From: Sphingomonas sp.
GTDB taxonomy: Bacteria; Pseudomonadota; Alphaproteobacteria; Sphingomonadales; Sphingomonadaceae
Assembly (NCBI RefSeq): GCF_019746665.1
Contig: NZ_JAIERS010000003.1
Location: 114,605 to 178,604 of the forward strand
Reading direction: 5' to 3'
Length of the DNA stretch: 64,000 nt
Shown: piece after piece, positions 1-9,741 of the stretch
Position numbering within the stretch: position 1 is the stretch's first letter
How the letters are laid out: every line of letters starts with the position of its first letter
Translations under genes and position numbers: made by a program
The notes under the pieces: generated by a model
Seen by the model: only the letters and a program-made list of their open reading frames with translations
Databases searched by the model: none
What the model was told of the DNA's origin: nothing

Positions 1-1356
1 ATCAATCCGCACCCGGCGCTCAAAGTCTCGGTGCCGATGAACCCGATGGTCGATGGCTGGCGCGGCGACGACTGGTTCCATAACGGTGCCTTCCGCCAGA
101 CCGGCGCGCCCTATATCTGGGAGCAGGTCGCGACCGCCGACAATTCGATCCCCTGGGTCAACACCCATGCCGATGATTATGCCGCCTATCTCGCCGCCGG
201 CAGCGCGGGCGAGCTTGGGCGGCAGCACGGGCTCGATCAGATCGGCTTCTGGCAGAAGATCACCCAGCACCCCGCTTACGACAGTTTTTGGCAGGAACAG
301 GCGATGGATAAGATCCTCGCCCGCCAGCCGCTGAAGGTGCCGGTGATGCTGGTCCATTCGCTGTGGGACCAGGAAGACATTTACGGCGCCCCCGCCGTCT
401 ATGCAGCGCTCGAGCCCAAGGATGCGCGGAACGACATGGTCTATCTGACGATGGGCCCCTGGTATCACGGCCAGGGCATCGACAAGGGTGACCGTCTGGG
501 CAACATCAACTGGGATGCCGACACCGCGAAATGGTGGCGCCACGAAGTCCTCGCCCCGTTCCTCGCGCACTATCTGAAGGACGAGCCGATGGACGTGGCG
601 CCGGTAACCGCGTTCCAGTCGGGCGCCAATCGCTGGCAGCGGCTGACCAGCTGGCCGACCGCGCCGGCGGCGACCCCGCTCTATCTGCAGCCCGAGGGCA
701 AGCTCGGCTTCACCCGCGCCGAGGGGACGGCGACCGCCGATTATGTGAGCGATCCGGCGCATCCGGTGCCCTTCACCCCGCGCCCGATCGCGCCGACCGG
801 CTATGCGGACGACCATTGGAAGGCCTGGCTGACGACCGACCAGCGTCCCGCCGCCGCGCGGCCCGACGTGCTGAGCTTCGTCACCGAACCGCTCGACAAG
901 CCCGTCACCATCGCCGGCGCGCCCGAGGTGAACTTGACCGCGGCGACCAGTGGCACCGATGTCGACTGGGTGGTTAAGCTGATCGACGTCTATCCGGAAC
1001 AGGTGGCGGGCGACCAGAAAATGGGCGGCTACCAGTTCGCGGTCGCGCTCGACATTTTCCGGGGCCGGTATCGCGAAGGCCTCGACAAGCCGCAGCCGAT
1101 CGCCGCCGACAAGCCGCTCAGCTATCGCTTCGCGCTGCCGCAGACCAACCATGTGTTCAAGCCCGGCCACCGCATCATGGTGCAAATCCAGTCGAGCCTG
1201 TTCCCGCTTTATGATCGCAACCCGCAGAAATTCGTGCCGAACATCTTCTTCGCCAAGCCCGCCGATTATCAGAAGGCGACGCAGCGAGTGAGTGTCGCGG
1301 GCGCGCAGGCGAGTTTCATCGCCCTGCCCATCATCAGCCAGGAGAAAGCGCAATGA
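1..1356 (+). CDS. CocE/NonD family hydrolase (5' end outside window)
   Basis: Partial gene: the frame is open from base 1, so the N-terminus with the nucleophile lies upstream. The visible 451 residues start inside the alpha/beta-hydrolase core of the X-Pro dipeptidyl-peptidase (S15)/CocE family, with the characteristic stretch PMNPMVDGWRGDDW followed by FHNGAFRQ. The C-terminal half (about residues 280-440) is the jelly-roll X-Pro_C domain, recognisable from SFVTEPLDKPVTIAGAPEV and DVDWVVKLIDV. Members hydrolyse esters, amides or N-terminal dipeptides; the substrate cannot be read here. The stop overlaps the next start by four bases (ATGA), so the DUF885 gene is probably translationally coupled. 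Family assignment is firm, substrate unknown. Confidence 0.85.
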   Translation: MNPHPALKVSVPMNPMVDGWRGDDWFHNGAFRQTGAPYIWEQVATADNSIPWVNTHADDYAAYLAAGSAGELGRQHGLDQIGFWQKITQHPAYDSFWQEQAMDKILARQPLKVPVMLVHSLWDQEDIYGAPAVYAALEPKDARNDMVYLTMGPWYHGQGIDKGDRLGNINWDADTAKWWRHEVLAPFLAHYLKDEPMDVAPVTAFQSGANRWQRLTSWPTAPAATPLYLQPEGKLGFTRAEGTATADYVSDPAHPVPFTPRPIAPTGYADDHWKAWLTTDQRPAAARPDVLSFVTEPLDKPVTIAGAPEVNLTAATSGTDVDWVVKLIDVYPEQVAGDQKMGGYQFAVALDIFRGRYREGLDKPQPIAADKPLSYRFALPQTNHVFKPGHRIMVQIQSSLFPLYDRNPQKFVPNIFFAKPADYQKATQRVSVAGAQASFIALPIISQEKAQ

Positions 1357-3161
1357 TCGATCGTCGCGATGTGTTGAAGGCGGGCGTCGCGCTCGGCGCG
1401 GTCGCGGCGCTGCCCGCGCGGGGTTCGGCGCAGGAGCCGGGGGAGGCGCTCGGCGCGCTGTTCGACCGGATGTTTGCCGAGCAGTTGCGGCTGAACCCCG
1501 AAGGCGCGACGCAACTGGGGCTCGACACGGGGGCAAATGCCGATCTGCGCGCGCAACTGGGCGACGAAGGCCCGGCGGGGCGGCAGGCGGCGCGCACGCT
1601 CACCGCGCGCCACATCGCGCTGCTGGAGGCGTTCAACACCGACAAGCTGAGCGCCGAGGACAAGCGCAATTACGACGTGGTGCTCTACACCAAGCGCCAG
1701 CAGGCGGCGGCGCAGCGCTTCGATTTCGGCGGCGCTTCGTACAGCCGCTCGCCCTATGTCGTCAGCCAGCTGACCGGCGCCTATCAATCGACGCCGAGCT
1801 TCCTCGACACCAAGCACCCGATCGAGAATGCGAGCGACGCCGAGGCCTATCTCTCGCGCCTTGGCCAATTCGCCGATCAGCTCAACGCCAACACCAATGA
1901 TCTGCGCGATCAATCGGCGCGTGGCATCGTGCCGCCCGATTTCCTGCTCGACGCGACGATCGACCAGCTGACCAAGACCGCGGTGCCGGGTGCCCAAGCA
2001 ACCGTCGTCACCTCGCTCGAGCGGCGCGCGGCCGCGAAGGGCCTCGATCCCCGCTTCGGCGCGCGCGCGGCGCAACTCTACGGCACGCGCGTCTTCCCCG
2101 CGCTCCAGACGCAGCTCGCACTGGTAAAGGACTTGCGCGCCAAGGCGACAAGCGACGCCGGGGTATGGAAGTTCAAGGAAGGCCCCGAATTCTACGCGGT
2201 CGCGCTCGCCGGCACGACGACGACGCGGATGACCCCGGAGGATGTCCACAAGTTCGGGCTGGACGAAGCCGCCGCCATCTCCTCGCGGCTCGACGCGCTG
2301 CTCAAGGCGCAGGGGTTCACCAAGGGCAGCATCGGCGCGCGGATGGCGGCGCTCTACAAGGATCCGGCACAGCTCTACCCCGATACCGACGAGGGCAAGC
2401 GCCAGGCGATCGCCTATTGCAACGATCGCCTCGCCGCGATCCGCCCGCGCCTGCCGCGCGCGTTCAAGCGGCAGCCGCAATATGCCTTCGAGGTACGCCG
2501 GGTACCGGTGGAGAATGAGGCGGGCGCCGCGTCCGCCTTCGCGCAGCCGCCCTCGCTCAACGGCAAGCGGCCGGGGCTGGTGTACTTCAACCTGCGCGAT
2601 GCGGCCGAATGGCCCAAATTCTGCCTGGCGACGACCGTGTTCCACGAAGGCCTGCCCGGCCACCAGTTCGAGGGCGGGCTCGCGCTCTCCAACGCCAACC
2701 TGCCGCTGATCCGCAAGACCGGCGGCTTTTCGGGCTATGGCGAGGGCTGGGCGCTCTATGCCGAGCAGCTGGCCGACGAGCTCGGCATGTATGACGATGA
2801 TCCGCTGGGGCGGCTGGGTTACCTCAAGTTCCAGCTGTTCCGCGCCAATCGCTGCGTGGTCGATACCGGCATCCATCATTATCGCTGGACGCGCGCGCAG
2901 GCGATCGCCCGCTTCGTCGACCAGGAGGGCGAGGCGCCCGGTTTCGCCGCGCGCGAAGTAGATCGCTATTGCGCGACGCCGGGCCAGGCGTGCAGCTATA
3001 AGATCGGCCATTCGGTGTTCGTGAAGCTGCGCGAGGAGGCCAAGGCCAAGCTGGGCGCGCGCTTCGCGCTTCCCGACTTCCATGAGGCGGTGCTGGGCAC
3101 GGGCCGAGTGCCGCTGGAGATTTTGGAGGCCGAAACGCGGCGGTGGTTGGCGGGGGCTTGA
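1353..3161 (+). CDS. DUF885 family protein, probable exported zinc peptidase
   Basis: 602 residues. The N-terminus MIDRRDVLKAGVALGAVAAL has a twin-arginine-like motif before a hydrophobic segment, so export through Tat is likely. The DUF885 signature HEGLPGH begins at residue 431 (HExxPGH, a putative zinc site), followed by GYGEGWALYAEQLADELGMY, which is typical of the family. Members behave as broad metallo-carboxypeptidase-like or cell-surface proteins; activity is established for few. The ATGA overlap with the upstream CocE/NonD hydrolase suggests a two-gene unit of secreted or periplasmic peptide/ester hydrolases. Family is certain, activity inferred. Confidence 0.88.
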   Translation: MIDRRDVLKAGVALGAVAALPARGSAQEPGEALGALFDRMFAEQLRLNPEGATQLGLDTGANADLRAQLGDEGPAGRQAARTLTARHIALLEAFNTDKLSAEDKRNYDVVLYTKRQQAAAQRFDFGGASYSRSPYVVSQLTGAYQSTPSFLDTKHPIENASDAEAYLSRLGQFADQLNANTNDLRDQSARGIVPPDFLLDATIDQLTKTAVPGAQATVVTSLERRAAAKGLDPRFGARAAQLYGTRVFPALQTQLALVKDLRAKATSDAGVWKFKEGPEFYAVALAGTTTTRMTPEDVHKFGLDEAAAISSRLDALLKAQGFTKGSIGARMAALYKDPAQLYPDTDEGKRQAIAYCNDRLAAIRPRLPRAFKRQPQYAFEVRRVPVENEAGAASAFAQPPSLNGKRPGLVYFNLRDAAEWPKFCLATTVFHEGLPGHQFEGGLALSNANLPLIRKTGGFSGYGEGWALYAEQLADELGMYDDDPLGRLGYLKFQLFRANRCVVDTGIHHYRWTRAQAIARFVDQEGEAPGFAAREVDRYCATPGQACSYKIGHSVFVKLREEAKAKLGARFALPDFHEAVLGTGRVPLEILEAETRRWLAGA

Positions 3162-3171
3162 GCTGACCCAA

Positions 3172-3192
3172 CTCCTCCCCGTTGATGAGGAG
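3172..3192. terminator. Hairpin between convergent DUF885 and clpS genes
   Basis: CTCCTC and GAGGAG form a 6-bp stem over a 9-base loop directly after the DUF885 stop. There is no U-tract. It sits in the gap between convergent genes and may act as a weak bidirectional terminator or be part of a dispersed repeat. Confidence 0.3.
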
Positions 3193-3237
3193 GATTGGTC
3201 ACAATTGATCGCGAGCAGGCCTAGACCGAAAAGCCCC

Positions 3238-3591
3238 TCAAGCCTTCTCCAGCGTGCATTGCAGCGGGTGCTGGTTCTGCCGGGCGAAATCGATCACCTG
3301 GCTCACCTTGGTCTCGGCGACTTCATAGGTGAACACGCCGCACACCCCCACGCCCTTCTGGTGGACATGGAGCATAACCCGCGTCGCATCCTCGATATTC
3401 ATGTTGAAGAAGCGTTGGAGGACGAGGACGACGAACTCCATCGGGGTGTAATCGTCGTTCAGCATCAGCACGCGGTAGGGCGTCGGCTTCTTGGTGCGCG
3501 CGCGGGTGCGGGTGGCGACCCCCAGGCCGGGCCCTTCGTCTTCGTCGCGGCGCTCGGCCATCGCGACCATTGGTGTCGTTGTTGATGTCAT
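3238..3591 (-). CDS. clpS: ATP-dependent Clp protease adaptor ClpS
   Basis: 117 residues. ClpS binds the N-domain of ClpA and delivers N-end-rule substrates to ClpAP. The hallmark core is present: [17 protein letters not shown] (the substrate-pocket NDDYT motif), a helix with VLQRFF, then [20 protein letters not shown] and the C-terminal EVAETKV region. The first 35 residues are a low-complexity charged extension, usual in alphaproteobacterial ClpS. I chose the ATG at 3591; a second in-frame ATG at 3561 would give MAERRDED and is also plausible, since neither has a clear Shine-Dalgarno. The gene stands alone and convergent to the DUF885 gene. Confidence 0.93.
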   Translation of the reverse strand: MTSTTTPMVAMAERRDEDEGPGLGVATRTRARTKKPTPYRVLMLNDDYTPMEFVVLVLQRFFNMNIEDATRVMLHVHQKGVGVCGVFTYEVAETKVSQVIDFARQNQHPLQCTLEKA

Positions 3592-3694
3592 GGAAGCTGG
3601 AAAATAGGCCACGCGCCCCCTCGCCCGCAAGAGGCGAGACGATGAGAAATCGCGGGCGGTCGGTGGGTGGCGGTGGGAGAGGCAGGGCGCCGTA

Positions 3695-3836
3695 CCCACC
3701 CCAACCCGGTTTCGGGTAAGCAGTCCCCCGGACTGCTTAGGTCATGCCGGGGGCATGACCGACCCGAAACTCTTCCCAGGAGGGGCTAAGACCCTGAGCA
3801 ACACACCCCTCCCTGAAAGGGAGGGGTAGGGGTGGG
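3695..3836. repeat. Palindromic element: three-way junction plus extra hairpin
   Basis: Non-coding DNA between clpS and the phasin gene. Four perfect inverted repeats are nested or adjacent. An outer 9-bp stem GTTTCGGGT (3709-3717)/ACCCGAAAC (3762-3770) encloses two 9-bp hairpins, 3718-3726/3730-3738 and 3740-3748/3752-3760, each with a 3-base loop. Next comes a 10-bp hairpin ACCCCTCCCT/AGGGAGGGGT at 3805-3827. The whole is closed by CCCACCCC (3695-3702)/GGGGTGGG (3829-3836). No start codon or ORF explains it. It resembles the REP/BIME class of dispersed palindromes, but genome-wide copies cannot be checked here. The rest of the 350-bp gap holds only the phasin terminator. Confidence 0.65.
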
Positions 3837-3871
3837 TCGATGCCCAGAACCGCCCCCACCCCAGCGCACGC

Positions 3872-3904
3872 AAAAAAAACGGCGGCCCCCAACCGGAGCC
3901 GCCG
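3872..3904 (-). terminator. Rho-independent terminator of the phasin gene
   Basis: On the minus strand, CGGCGGC (3898-3904) pairs with GCCGCCG (3880-3886) and is followed by a run of eight T (the A-run at 3872-3879). This is a textbook intrinsic terminator 38 bases past the phasin stop. Confidence 0.88.
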
Positions 3905-3941
3905 CTCTTGTCAGCAATCCGCCCGTGAAGGCGGGATCGGC

Positions 3942-4730
3942 TTACGCGCCGACCTTGATCTTCTCGGCAGCGACCGCGACGCGGTTCGAGATCGGCTGAG
4001 CGACATCGCTCGCCAGCTTGATCATCGCTTCGGTGTGCTTGCTGGTTTCGGCGACCATGCTGTCGAAAGTCTGGCGGACATAGTCGCTCTGCAGCTTCAT
4101 CAGCTCGGCCGGGGTCTTGACGGCGGCGAGGTTGCGCATCGCGGCGGTCGCGGTTTCGAAGCTGCGACGGGTATAGTCGGCGGCTTCCTGGCTCAGCGAC
4201 TCGAAGCCCTTCATCGCGACCTTCGACGACTCGACGACCGCGTCGACATTGCCCTTCGCGAACTCGTTCATGTCGGCGAACAGCTTGGTGCTCTTCTCCA
4301 TCGCTTCCTTGGTGCGGCTGTTCATGTCGGCGAACATCGCCTGAGTCTTCTCGGCAGTGGCGTGCAGCGTGTTTTCCATCGTCAGTTCCTTTTTGCGGGC
4401 AGTAAAAGCCGACGGCGCGGAGACCGGCGGAGTGGGAAGTTCAGCAGGCTGGACCGGCGCCGGGGCGGCGGTCGCGGCCACGGGGGCCGGGGTTTCGATC
4501 ACGGGCGCGGGCACCGGGGCGGCGGGAGCCTCGACTGGCGCAGCCGCGACGACTGCCGGGGCTTCGGCGACCGGCGGCAGCACGGCCGGCGGGATAATGG
4601 CGGCGGGCTCGGCCACGGGCGTCGCCAGAATGGCGGCACCCTGCGCCGCCGGCTTCTTCACCCGTGCGCCGGGCTTGCGGGGGGCGGGCTTGGTCGGCAC
4701 GCCATCGTTCTTTGGACCCTTGGTCGCCAT
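3942..4730 (-). CDS. Phasin family protein (PHA granule-associated)
   Basis: 262 residues. Phasins coat polyhydroxyalkanoate granules and control their size and number. The N-terminal 110 residues are an Ala/Pro-rich, lysine-spotted linker (MATKGPKNDG, then repeated PVAEAP/APVPAPV blocks). The C-terminal 150 residues are the helical phasin_2 domain, with KTQAMFADMNSRTKEAMEKS and amphipathic repeats through QSDYVRQTFDSMVAETSKH. The start ATG at 4730 has GGAG 11 bases upstream. The gene has its own promoter and terminator and lies just downstream of phaC on the same strand, which supports a role in PHB storage. Confidence 0.92.
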   Translation of the reverse strand: MATKGPKNDGVPTKPAPRKPGARVKKPAAQGAAILATPVAEPAAIIPPAVLPPVAEAPAVVAAAPVEAPAAPVPAPVIETPAPVAATAAPAPVQPAELPTPPVSAPSAFTARKKELTMENTLHATAEKTQAMFADMNSRTKEAMEKSTKLFADMNEFAKGNVDAVVESSKVAMKGFESLSQEAADYTRRSFETATAAMRNLAAVKTPAELMKLQSDYVRQTFDSMVAETSKHTEAMIKLASDVAQPISNRVAVAAEKIKVGA

Positions 4731-4761
4731 GGCTACAGCGCTCCTACATTTGCTGCGCTGC

Positions 4762-4790
4762 GATATAGAATAAGGTTCCCGAAGATGCAA
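4762..4790 (-). promoter_or_regulatory. Candidate sigma70-type promoter of the phasin gene
   Basis: On the minus strand TTGCAT (4785-4790) is followed after exactly 17 bases by TATATC (4762-4767). The start codon is 31 bases further on. The spacing is ideal and the hexamers are moderate matches. It lies in the only AT-rich patch between phaC and the phasin gene. Confidence 0.45.
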
Positions 4791-4850
4791 GAAAAATTGT
4801 GCGCTGCAACATGGGTGCAGCATTGCCAGTTAACCTATTGAAAAAACCTT

Positions 4851-6593
4851 TTATCGCATTCGCACATAATCGCCCGGCGCTTCGGCCAGGGCAGGCAATG
4901 CGCCATCGCCCGGCCGCCGCGCACCAGCGACGGGCACCTGCGCCGCGTCCTGCGTGCGCAGCCAATCGATCCAATCGGGCCACCAGCTGCCCTTGGTCTC
5001 ATGGGCACCGGCGACGAAATCGGCGAGCGTCGCGCAGGCGCGGTCATTGGTCCAATATTGATATTTGCCCGCCGCCGGCGGGTTGACCACGCCGGCGATA
5101 TGCCCCGAACCCGCCAGCACGAACTTCAGCGGTCCCTTGAAATGCTCGGTGATCCGCCAGACGCTTTCAGGCGGCGCGATATGGTCCTCCCGCCCGGCCT
5201 GGACATAGGTGGGCGTCGTCACCTGGCCAATGTCGATCGGGGTGCCGCGGATCGACAGCGCGCCCGGCCTCACCAGCAGATTGTCGCGGTACAGATCGCG
5301 CAGATAGCTCAGATGCCAGGCGGAGGGCAGATTGGTCGTATCGCCGTTCCAATAGAGCAGGTCGAACGGCGCATAATCCTGGCCGAGCAGATAATTGTTG
5401 GTGACGTAATTCCAGATCAGGTCGCGCCCGCGCAGCAGGTTGAAGGTCGCGGCCATGTAGCGCCCGTCGAGATAGCCCTCGGGCGACAATTGCTCGATCA
5501 GCCGCAGCTGCTCGTCGTCGACGAAGTTCAGCAATTCGCCCGCGCGGGTGAAATCGACCTGGGCGGTGAAGAAGGTCGCGCTCTTCACCTTGTCCGCCTG
5601 CCCCCGCGCCGTCAGCACCGCGAGCGTCGCGGCGAGCGTGGTGCCGGCGACGCAATAGCCGATCGTGTGGACGCTCGGCACGCCGAGCAGCGCGCGCACC
5701 GTGTCGATCGCGTCGATCTGGCCGGCTTCGACATAATCGTCCCAGGTGACGCCCTTCATCGTCGCGTCCGCCGAACGCCACGAGACGACGAACACCGTCA
5801 CCCCCTGGTCGACCGCCCATTTGATAAAGCTCTTCTCGGGGCTCAGATCGAGGATGTAATAACGGTTGATCCAGGGCGGGAAGATGATCAGCGGCACCTC
5901 CAGCACCTGCTCGGTGGTGGGGGTGTATTGGATCAGCTCATAGAGCGTGGTGCGCTTCACCACCTTGCCAGGCGTGGTCGCGAGCGTGCGGCCCACCTCG
6001 AACGCCTTGGCGTCGGTATGCGTCAGCTGGCCCTTGGCGATGTCGCTCAGCATGTTCTTCAGACCCGCGAGCAGATTCTCGCCGCCGCTTTCGAGCGTCT
6101 TTTCGATGACGAGCGGGTTGGTCGCGGGGAAGTTGGACGGGCTCATCGCCTCGACGATGTTGCGCATCGCGAAGCGCATCTGCTCGCGCTGCTTGGGATC
6201 GAGCCCCTCGAGCTGATCGACATTGGCGAGCAGGTGATCGGAGATCAGCAGATAGCTCTGCCGGATCCAGTCGAACACCGGGTTGTCGCGCCATTGCGGC
6301 GCCTTGAAGCGCTTGTCGCGCGCGTGCTCGGGCTTTTCCTCGGCGGGCTCGGCCAGTTCGGGGACGATGAGACGCTGCCACAGCCGCATCGATTCCGCCC
6401 AGAAGTCGCGGGCGCGCGCGATCGTCTGCGGGTCGGTGAAGCCGGGGATGATGGGAAGCGCGGGATTGTCCTCCAGCGTCTTCAGCCCCGCCTCCAGCAT
6501 CATCTGCTGGGCGCGACCCATCACCCAGGTCCAATGCTGCATATCCTCTAGGCTGGGGAGCGGCGGGAGCGTCGGGGCGTCGTTTTCGGCCAT
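4851..6593 (-). CDS. phaC: Class I poly(3-hydroxybutyrate) polymerase PhaC
   Basis: 580 residues. PhaC polymerises 3-hydroxyacyl-CoA into PHA at the granule surface. The N-terminal PhaC_N domain is followed by an alpha/beta-hydrolase fold with the lipase-like box GYCVAG at 312-317 (nucleophile Cys314). The catalytic Asp lies in the DHIAPPES region and the catalytic His in GSGHIAGVVNPP. Length fits class I (about 560-600), which needs no PhaE/PhaR subunit. I chose the ATG at 6593 because AGAGGA precedes it closely; an upstream ATG at 6647 has no ribosome site. The gene diverges from the aminotransferase gene and is followed by the phasin. Confidence 0.95.
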   Translation of the reverse strand: MAENDAPTLPPLPSLEDMQHWTWVMGRAQQMMLEAGLKTLEDNPALPIIPGFTDPQTIARARDFWAESMRLWQRLIVPELAEPAEEKPEHARDKRFKAPQWRDNPVFDWIRQSYLLISDHLLANVDQLEGLDPKQREQMRFAMRNIVEAMSPSNFPATNPLVIEKTLESGGENLLAGLKNMLSDIAKGQLTHTDAKAFEVGRTLATTPGKVVKRTTLYELIQYTPTTEQVLEVPLIIFPPWINRYYILDLSPEKSFIKWAVDQGVTVFVVSWRSADATMKGVTWDDYVEAGQIDAIDTVRALLGVPSVHTIGYCVAGTTLAATLAVLTARGQADKVKSATFFTAQVDFTRAGELLNFVDDEQLRLIEQLSPEGYLDGRYMAATFNLLRGRDLIWNYVTNNYLLGQDYAPFDLLYWNGDTTNLPSAWHLSYLRDLYRDNLLVRPGALSIRGTPIDIGQVTTPTYVQAGREDHIAPPESVWRITEHFKGPLKFVLAGSGHIAGVVNPPAAGKYQYWTNDRACATLADFVAGAHETKGSWWPDWIDWLRTQDAAQVPVAGARRPGDGALPALAEAPGDYVRMR

Positions 6594-6689
6594 GGCATCC
6601 TCTTGCGCGTTTGCATTTCCTGTAACGCGCGGATTAGCATCCGTCATCGCTTATGCGCGCCGGCCCGCATTTGGCAGCAAGGGACCGCC

Positions 6690-7894
<1,205 letters not shown>

Positions 7895-7895
<1 letters not shown>

Positions 7896-8146
7896 TGTTC
7901 CTGTTCCGCGGCATCGAGAGCCACCCCCGCTCCTTCGCCAAGGCGGTGAGCTGGCGCGCGCTGGGCAGCGTCGACACCTTCGTGCTGGGGCTGATCTTCT
8001 CGGGCAGTATGAAGACCGCGGGCGCGATCGCGGGAACCGAGGTGATCACCAAGATCATTCTGTTCTACGGGCATGAGCGGCTGTGGGCGACGATCCCTTG
8101 GGGCCATCGCCGCTACCACGCGCCCGATCAGTCGGGCGAAGGTTGA
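7895..8146 (+). CDS. DUF2061 small membrane protein
   Basis: 83 residues, starting on the last base of the preceding stop (TGATG), so probably coupled. It has the DUF2061 pattern: SFAKAVSWRALGSVDTFVLG, then TAGAIAGTEVITKIILFYGHERLW, giving two predicted membrane segments around a conserved arginine. The family is widespread and functionally undefined. Its position next to the aminotransferase gives no clear clue. Confidence 0.8.
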
Positions 8147-8180
8147 CGAAGCGGGCGCCGCGGGGGCATCGGGTGCGCGC

Positions 8181-8621
8181 ATGACGCGCCCCGGATTTCA
8201 ATTCTCCACCCGCTTCAAGGTCCGCTATGCCGAGATCGACGGGCAGAAGATCGTCTTCAACTCGCGCTACCTCGAATATGCCGATTATGCGGTGAGCGAG
8301 TTCTGGGAATGGTCTGGCATGGGGGCACTCGGCCATGAGTGGACCGAGGCGGAGTTCAACGTCCGCCATACCGAAATCGACTATTTCAAGCCCTTTTCCT
8401 ATGGCGACGAGATCGAGGCGTTCGTCCGTATCGCGCGGATCGGCGGCACCAGCCTGACCCAGCGCTTCGAGCTGTGCGACGCAAGGACGGGCGAGCTGCA
8501 CTGCGTGATCGAGATGGTGATCGTCCATGTCGATCTGGAAGCGGGTCGGCCCAAGCCGATCACGGGCGCGGTACGCGTGGCGCTCGAACGACTGGTGGCG
8601 GGAGAGCGCGCGCTGGCTTGA
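8181..8621 (+). CDS. Acyl-CoA thioesterase (YbgC/FcbC type, hot-dog fold)
   Basis: 146 residues with the 4HBT hot-dog pattern: VRYAEIDGQKIVFNSRYLEYADYA carries the catalytic-type acid and the Asn/Tyr of the YbgC group, followed by EIDYFKPFSYGDEI. Members hydrolyse short-chain or aromatic acyl-CoA. The usual Asp-x-x-Gly-x-Val of YbgC is changed to Glu-Ile-Asp-Gly-Gln here, so the substrate may differ. The gene follows DUF2061 after 34 bases and could share its transcript. It faces the HxlR gene. Confidence 0.82.
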   Translation: MTRPGFQFSTRFKVRYAEIDGQKIVFNSRYLEYADYAVSEFWEWSGMGALGHEWTEAEFNVRHTEIDYFKPFSYGDEIEAFVRIARIGGTSLTQRFELCDARTGELHCVIEMVIVHVDLEAGRPKPITGAVRVALERLVAGERALA

Positions 8622-8679
8622 GCCCAAGGCCGCTCGCGTAGAATCACGAGGTCTCCGTCGTCGGCCCGCCGCCCGCCGG

Positions 8680-9186
8680 TTATTCCGCCGCTTGCGCGAT
8701 CGGCACGTCGCTTGCGACATCTTCTGGCAGCGCCCAGAGCAGGTCGCCCTTGGTCAGCACCCGCCCGTCCCAGCCATGCACCTCGACCGCGCGAATCGGG
8801 CGGCGATCGCGCGCATCGACCAGCACCGGCGTCGCCGCGACCCCGGTTTCCCAGCGCTCGCCCCATTGTCGCAGCGCGACCATCGTCGGCAGCAGCGCCT
8901 GGCCCTTGTCGGTGAGCCGGTATTCGATCTTGCGGCGGTCCTCGGGCAGCGCGACGCGCGCCAAAATCCCGTGATCGACCAGTCGCGCGAGCCGGTTGGC
9001 GAGAATGTTGCGCGCGATGCCGAGCTCCATCTGGAACTCTTCGAAATGGTGCAAGCCATTGAAAGCGGCACGCAAAATCAGGAAAGACCAGCGCTCACCC
9101 ATCGCTTCGAGCGCGGCCGGCAGGCTGCAGGCGGCCAGATCGCGCAGGGGTTCGCGTAAAGGATGGCGCGATTTGCCCTCCATCAT
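8680..9186 (-). CDS. HxlR family transcriptional regulator
   Basis: 168 residues. An HxlR winged helix fills residues 15-110: CSLPAALEAMGERWSFLILRAA, then the recognition region GIARNILANRLARLVDHGIL and the wing RRKIEYRLTDKGQALLP. The C-terminal 50 residues form an extra tail ending in an acidic, Ala-rich segment. Two adjacent ATGs (9186, 9183) follow AGGAAGAG. The gene diverges from the small secreted protein at 9345, and an inverted repeat sits between them, so self-regulation and control of that gene are plausible. Confidence 0.88.
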   Translation of the reverse strand: MMEGKSRHPLREPLRDLAACSLPAALEAMGERWSFLILRAAFNGLHHFEEFQMELGIARNILANRLARLVDHGILARVALPEDRRKIEYRLTDKGQALLPTMVALRQWGERWETGVAATPVLVDARDRRPIRAVEVHGWDGRVLTKGDLLWALPEDVASDVPIAQAAE

Positions 9187-9235
9187 CTCTTCCTAAACCA
9201 TTTCCCGTCAGATTATAAGAGTTCACGCACTATTC

Positions 9236-9254
9236 AGGTTGCAACCGGCAACCT
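9236..9254. promoter_or_regulatory. Candidate HxlR operator
   Basis: AGGTTGC-N5-GCAACCT is a perfect 7-bp inverted repeat in the HxlR/CC_3452 divergent intergenic region. Two further GCAAC half-sites follow within 30 bases. Assignment to HxlR is inferred from position. Confidence 0.45.
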
Positions 9255-9344
9255 AATGGGGTAAGTAGCAACTTGCAACGTATTTTGCGCTTGCGAACGG
9301 CCGCGCGGTGCCAGTAGCGCAAGGCAAAAGGATGAGAGGATCGA

Positions 9345-9650
9345 ATGACTCGCTTGCTTTCCGTCGCCGCCGCAGTCGCTGGCCTGATGATCGCTCCCGC
9401 CGCGTTCGCGCAAGGGGGCACCTATTATAACGCGGTGCCGGTCGCCGCGCCCGCCAAGAACTCGGTGATCACCTCGGGCACGCTCTGGAAGTGCACCGGC
9501 CCGGCGTGCAGCGCGCCCAAGAGCACGCAACGTGATGCGATCATGTGCCAGCTGGTCGTGCAGCGCATCGGCGCGCTCAAGTCGTTCAGCGTCAATGGCC
9601 AGCCCTTCGGCGCCGCCGAACTCGCCGAGTGCAATTCGCGCGCCGGCTGA
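9345..9650 (+). CDS. CC_3452-type small secreted protein
   Basis: 101 residues with a Sec signal peptide (MTRLLSVAAAVAGLMIAPAA, cleavage probably after AFA at about 22). The mature part has a four-cysteine pattern: GTLWKCTGPACSAPK, then MCQLVVQRIG and a C-terminal AELAECN. This layout matches the small secreted CC_3452 family of Caulobacter and sphingomonads, function unknown. An intrinsic terminator follows closely, so it is monocistronic. Confidence 0.7.
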   Translation: MTRLLSVAAAVAGLMIAPAAFAQGGTYYNAVPVAAPAKNSVITSGTLWKCTGPACSAPKSTQRDAIMCQLVVQRIGALKSFSVNGQPFGAAELAECNSRAG

Positions 9651-9671
9651 GTCGATTTCGTCCGGATTATG

Positions 9672-9702
9672 AAGGGGCGTGGCCGTGGCCGCGCCCCTTT
9701 TC
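9672..9702 (+). terminator. Rho-independent terminator after the CC_3452-type gene
   Basis: AAGGGGCG (9672-9679) pairs with CGCCCCTT (9692-9699), followed by more T. The hairpin lies in front of rsh and argues that rsh begins after it, at 9742. Confidence 0.8.
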
Positions 9703-9741
9703 ATGTTGCAAAGCGGCACGAGCCGCCCCCAAATAGCGCCA

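Noticed and set aside
1269..3083. Long minus-strand open frame (about 600 codons) opposite the DUF885 gene
   Set aside because: It is Arg/Ala/Leu-rich with no recognisable domain and mirrors the codon structure of a clear DUF885 gene on the other strand; a shadow frame of high-GC coding DNA.
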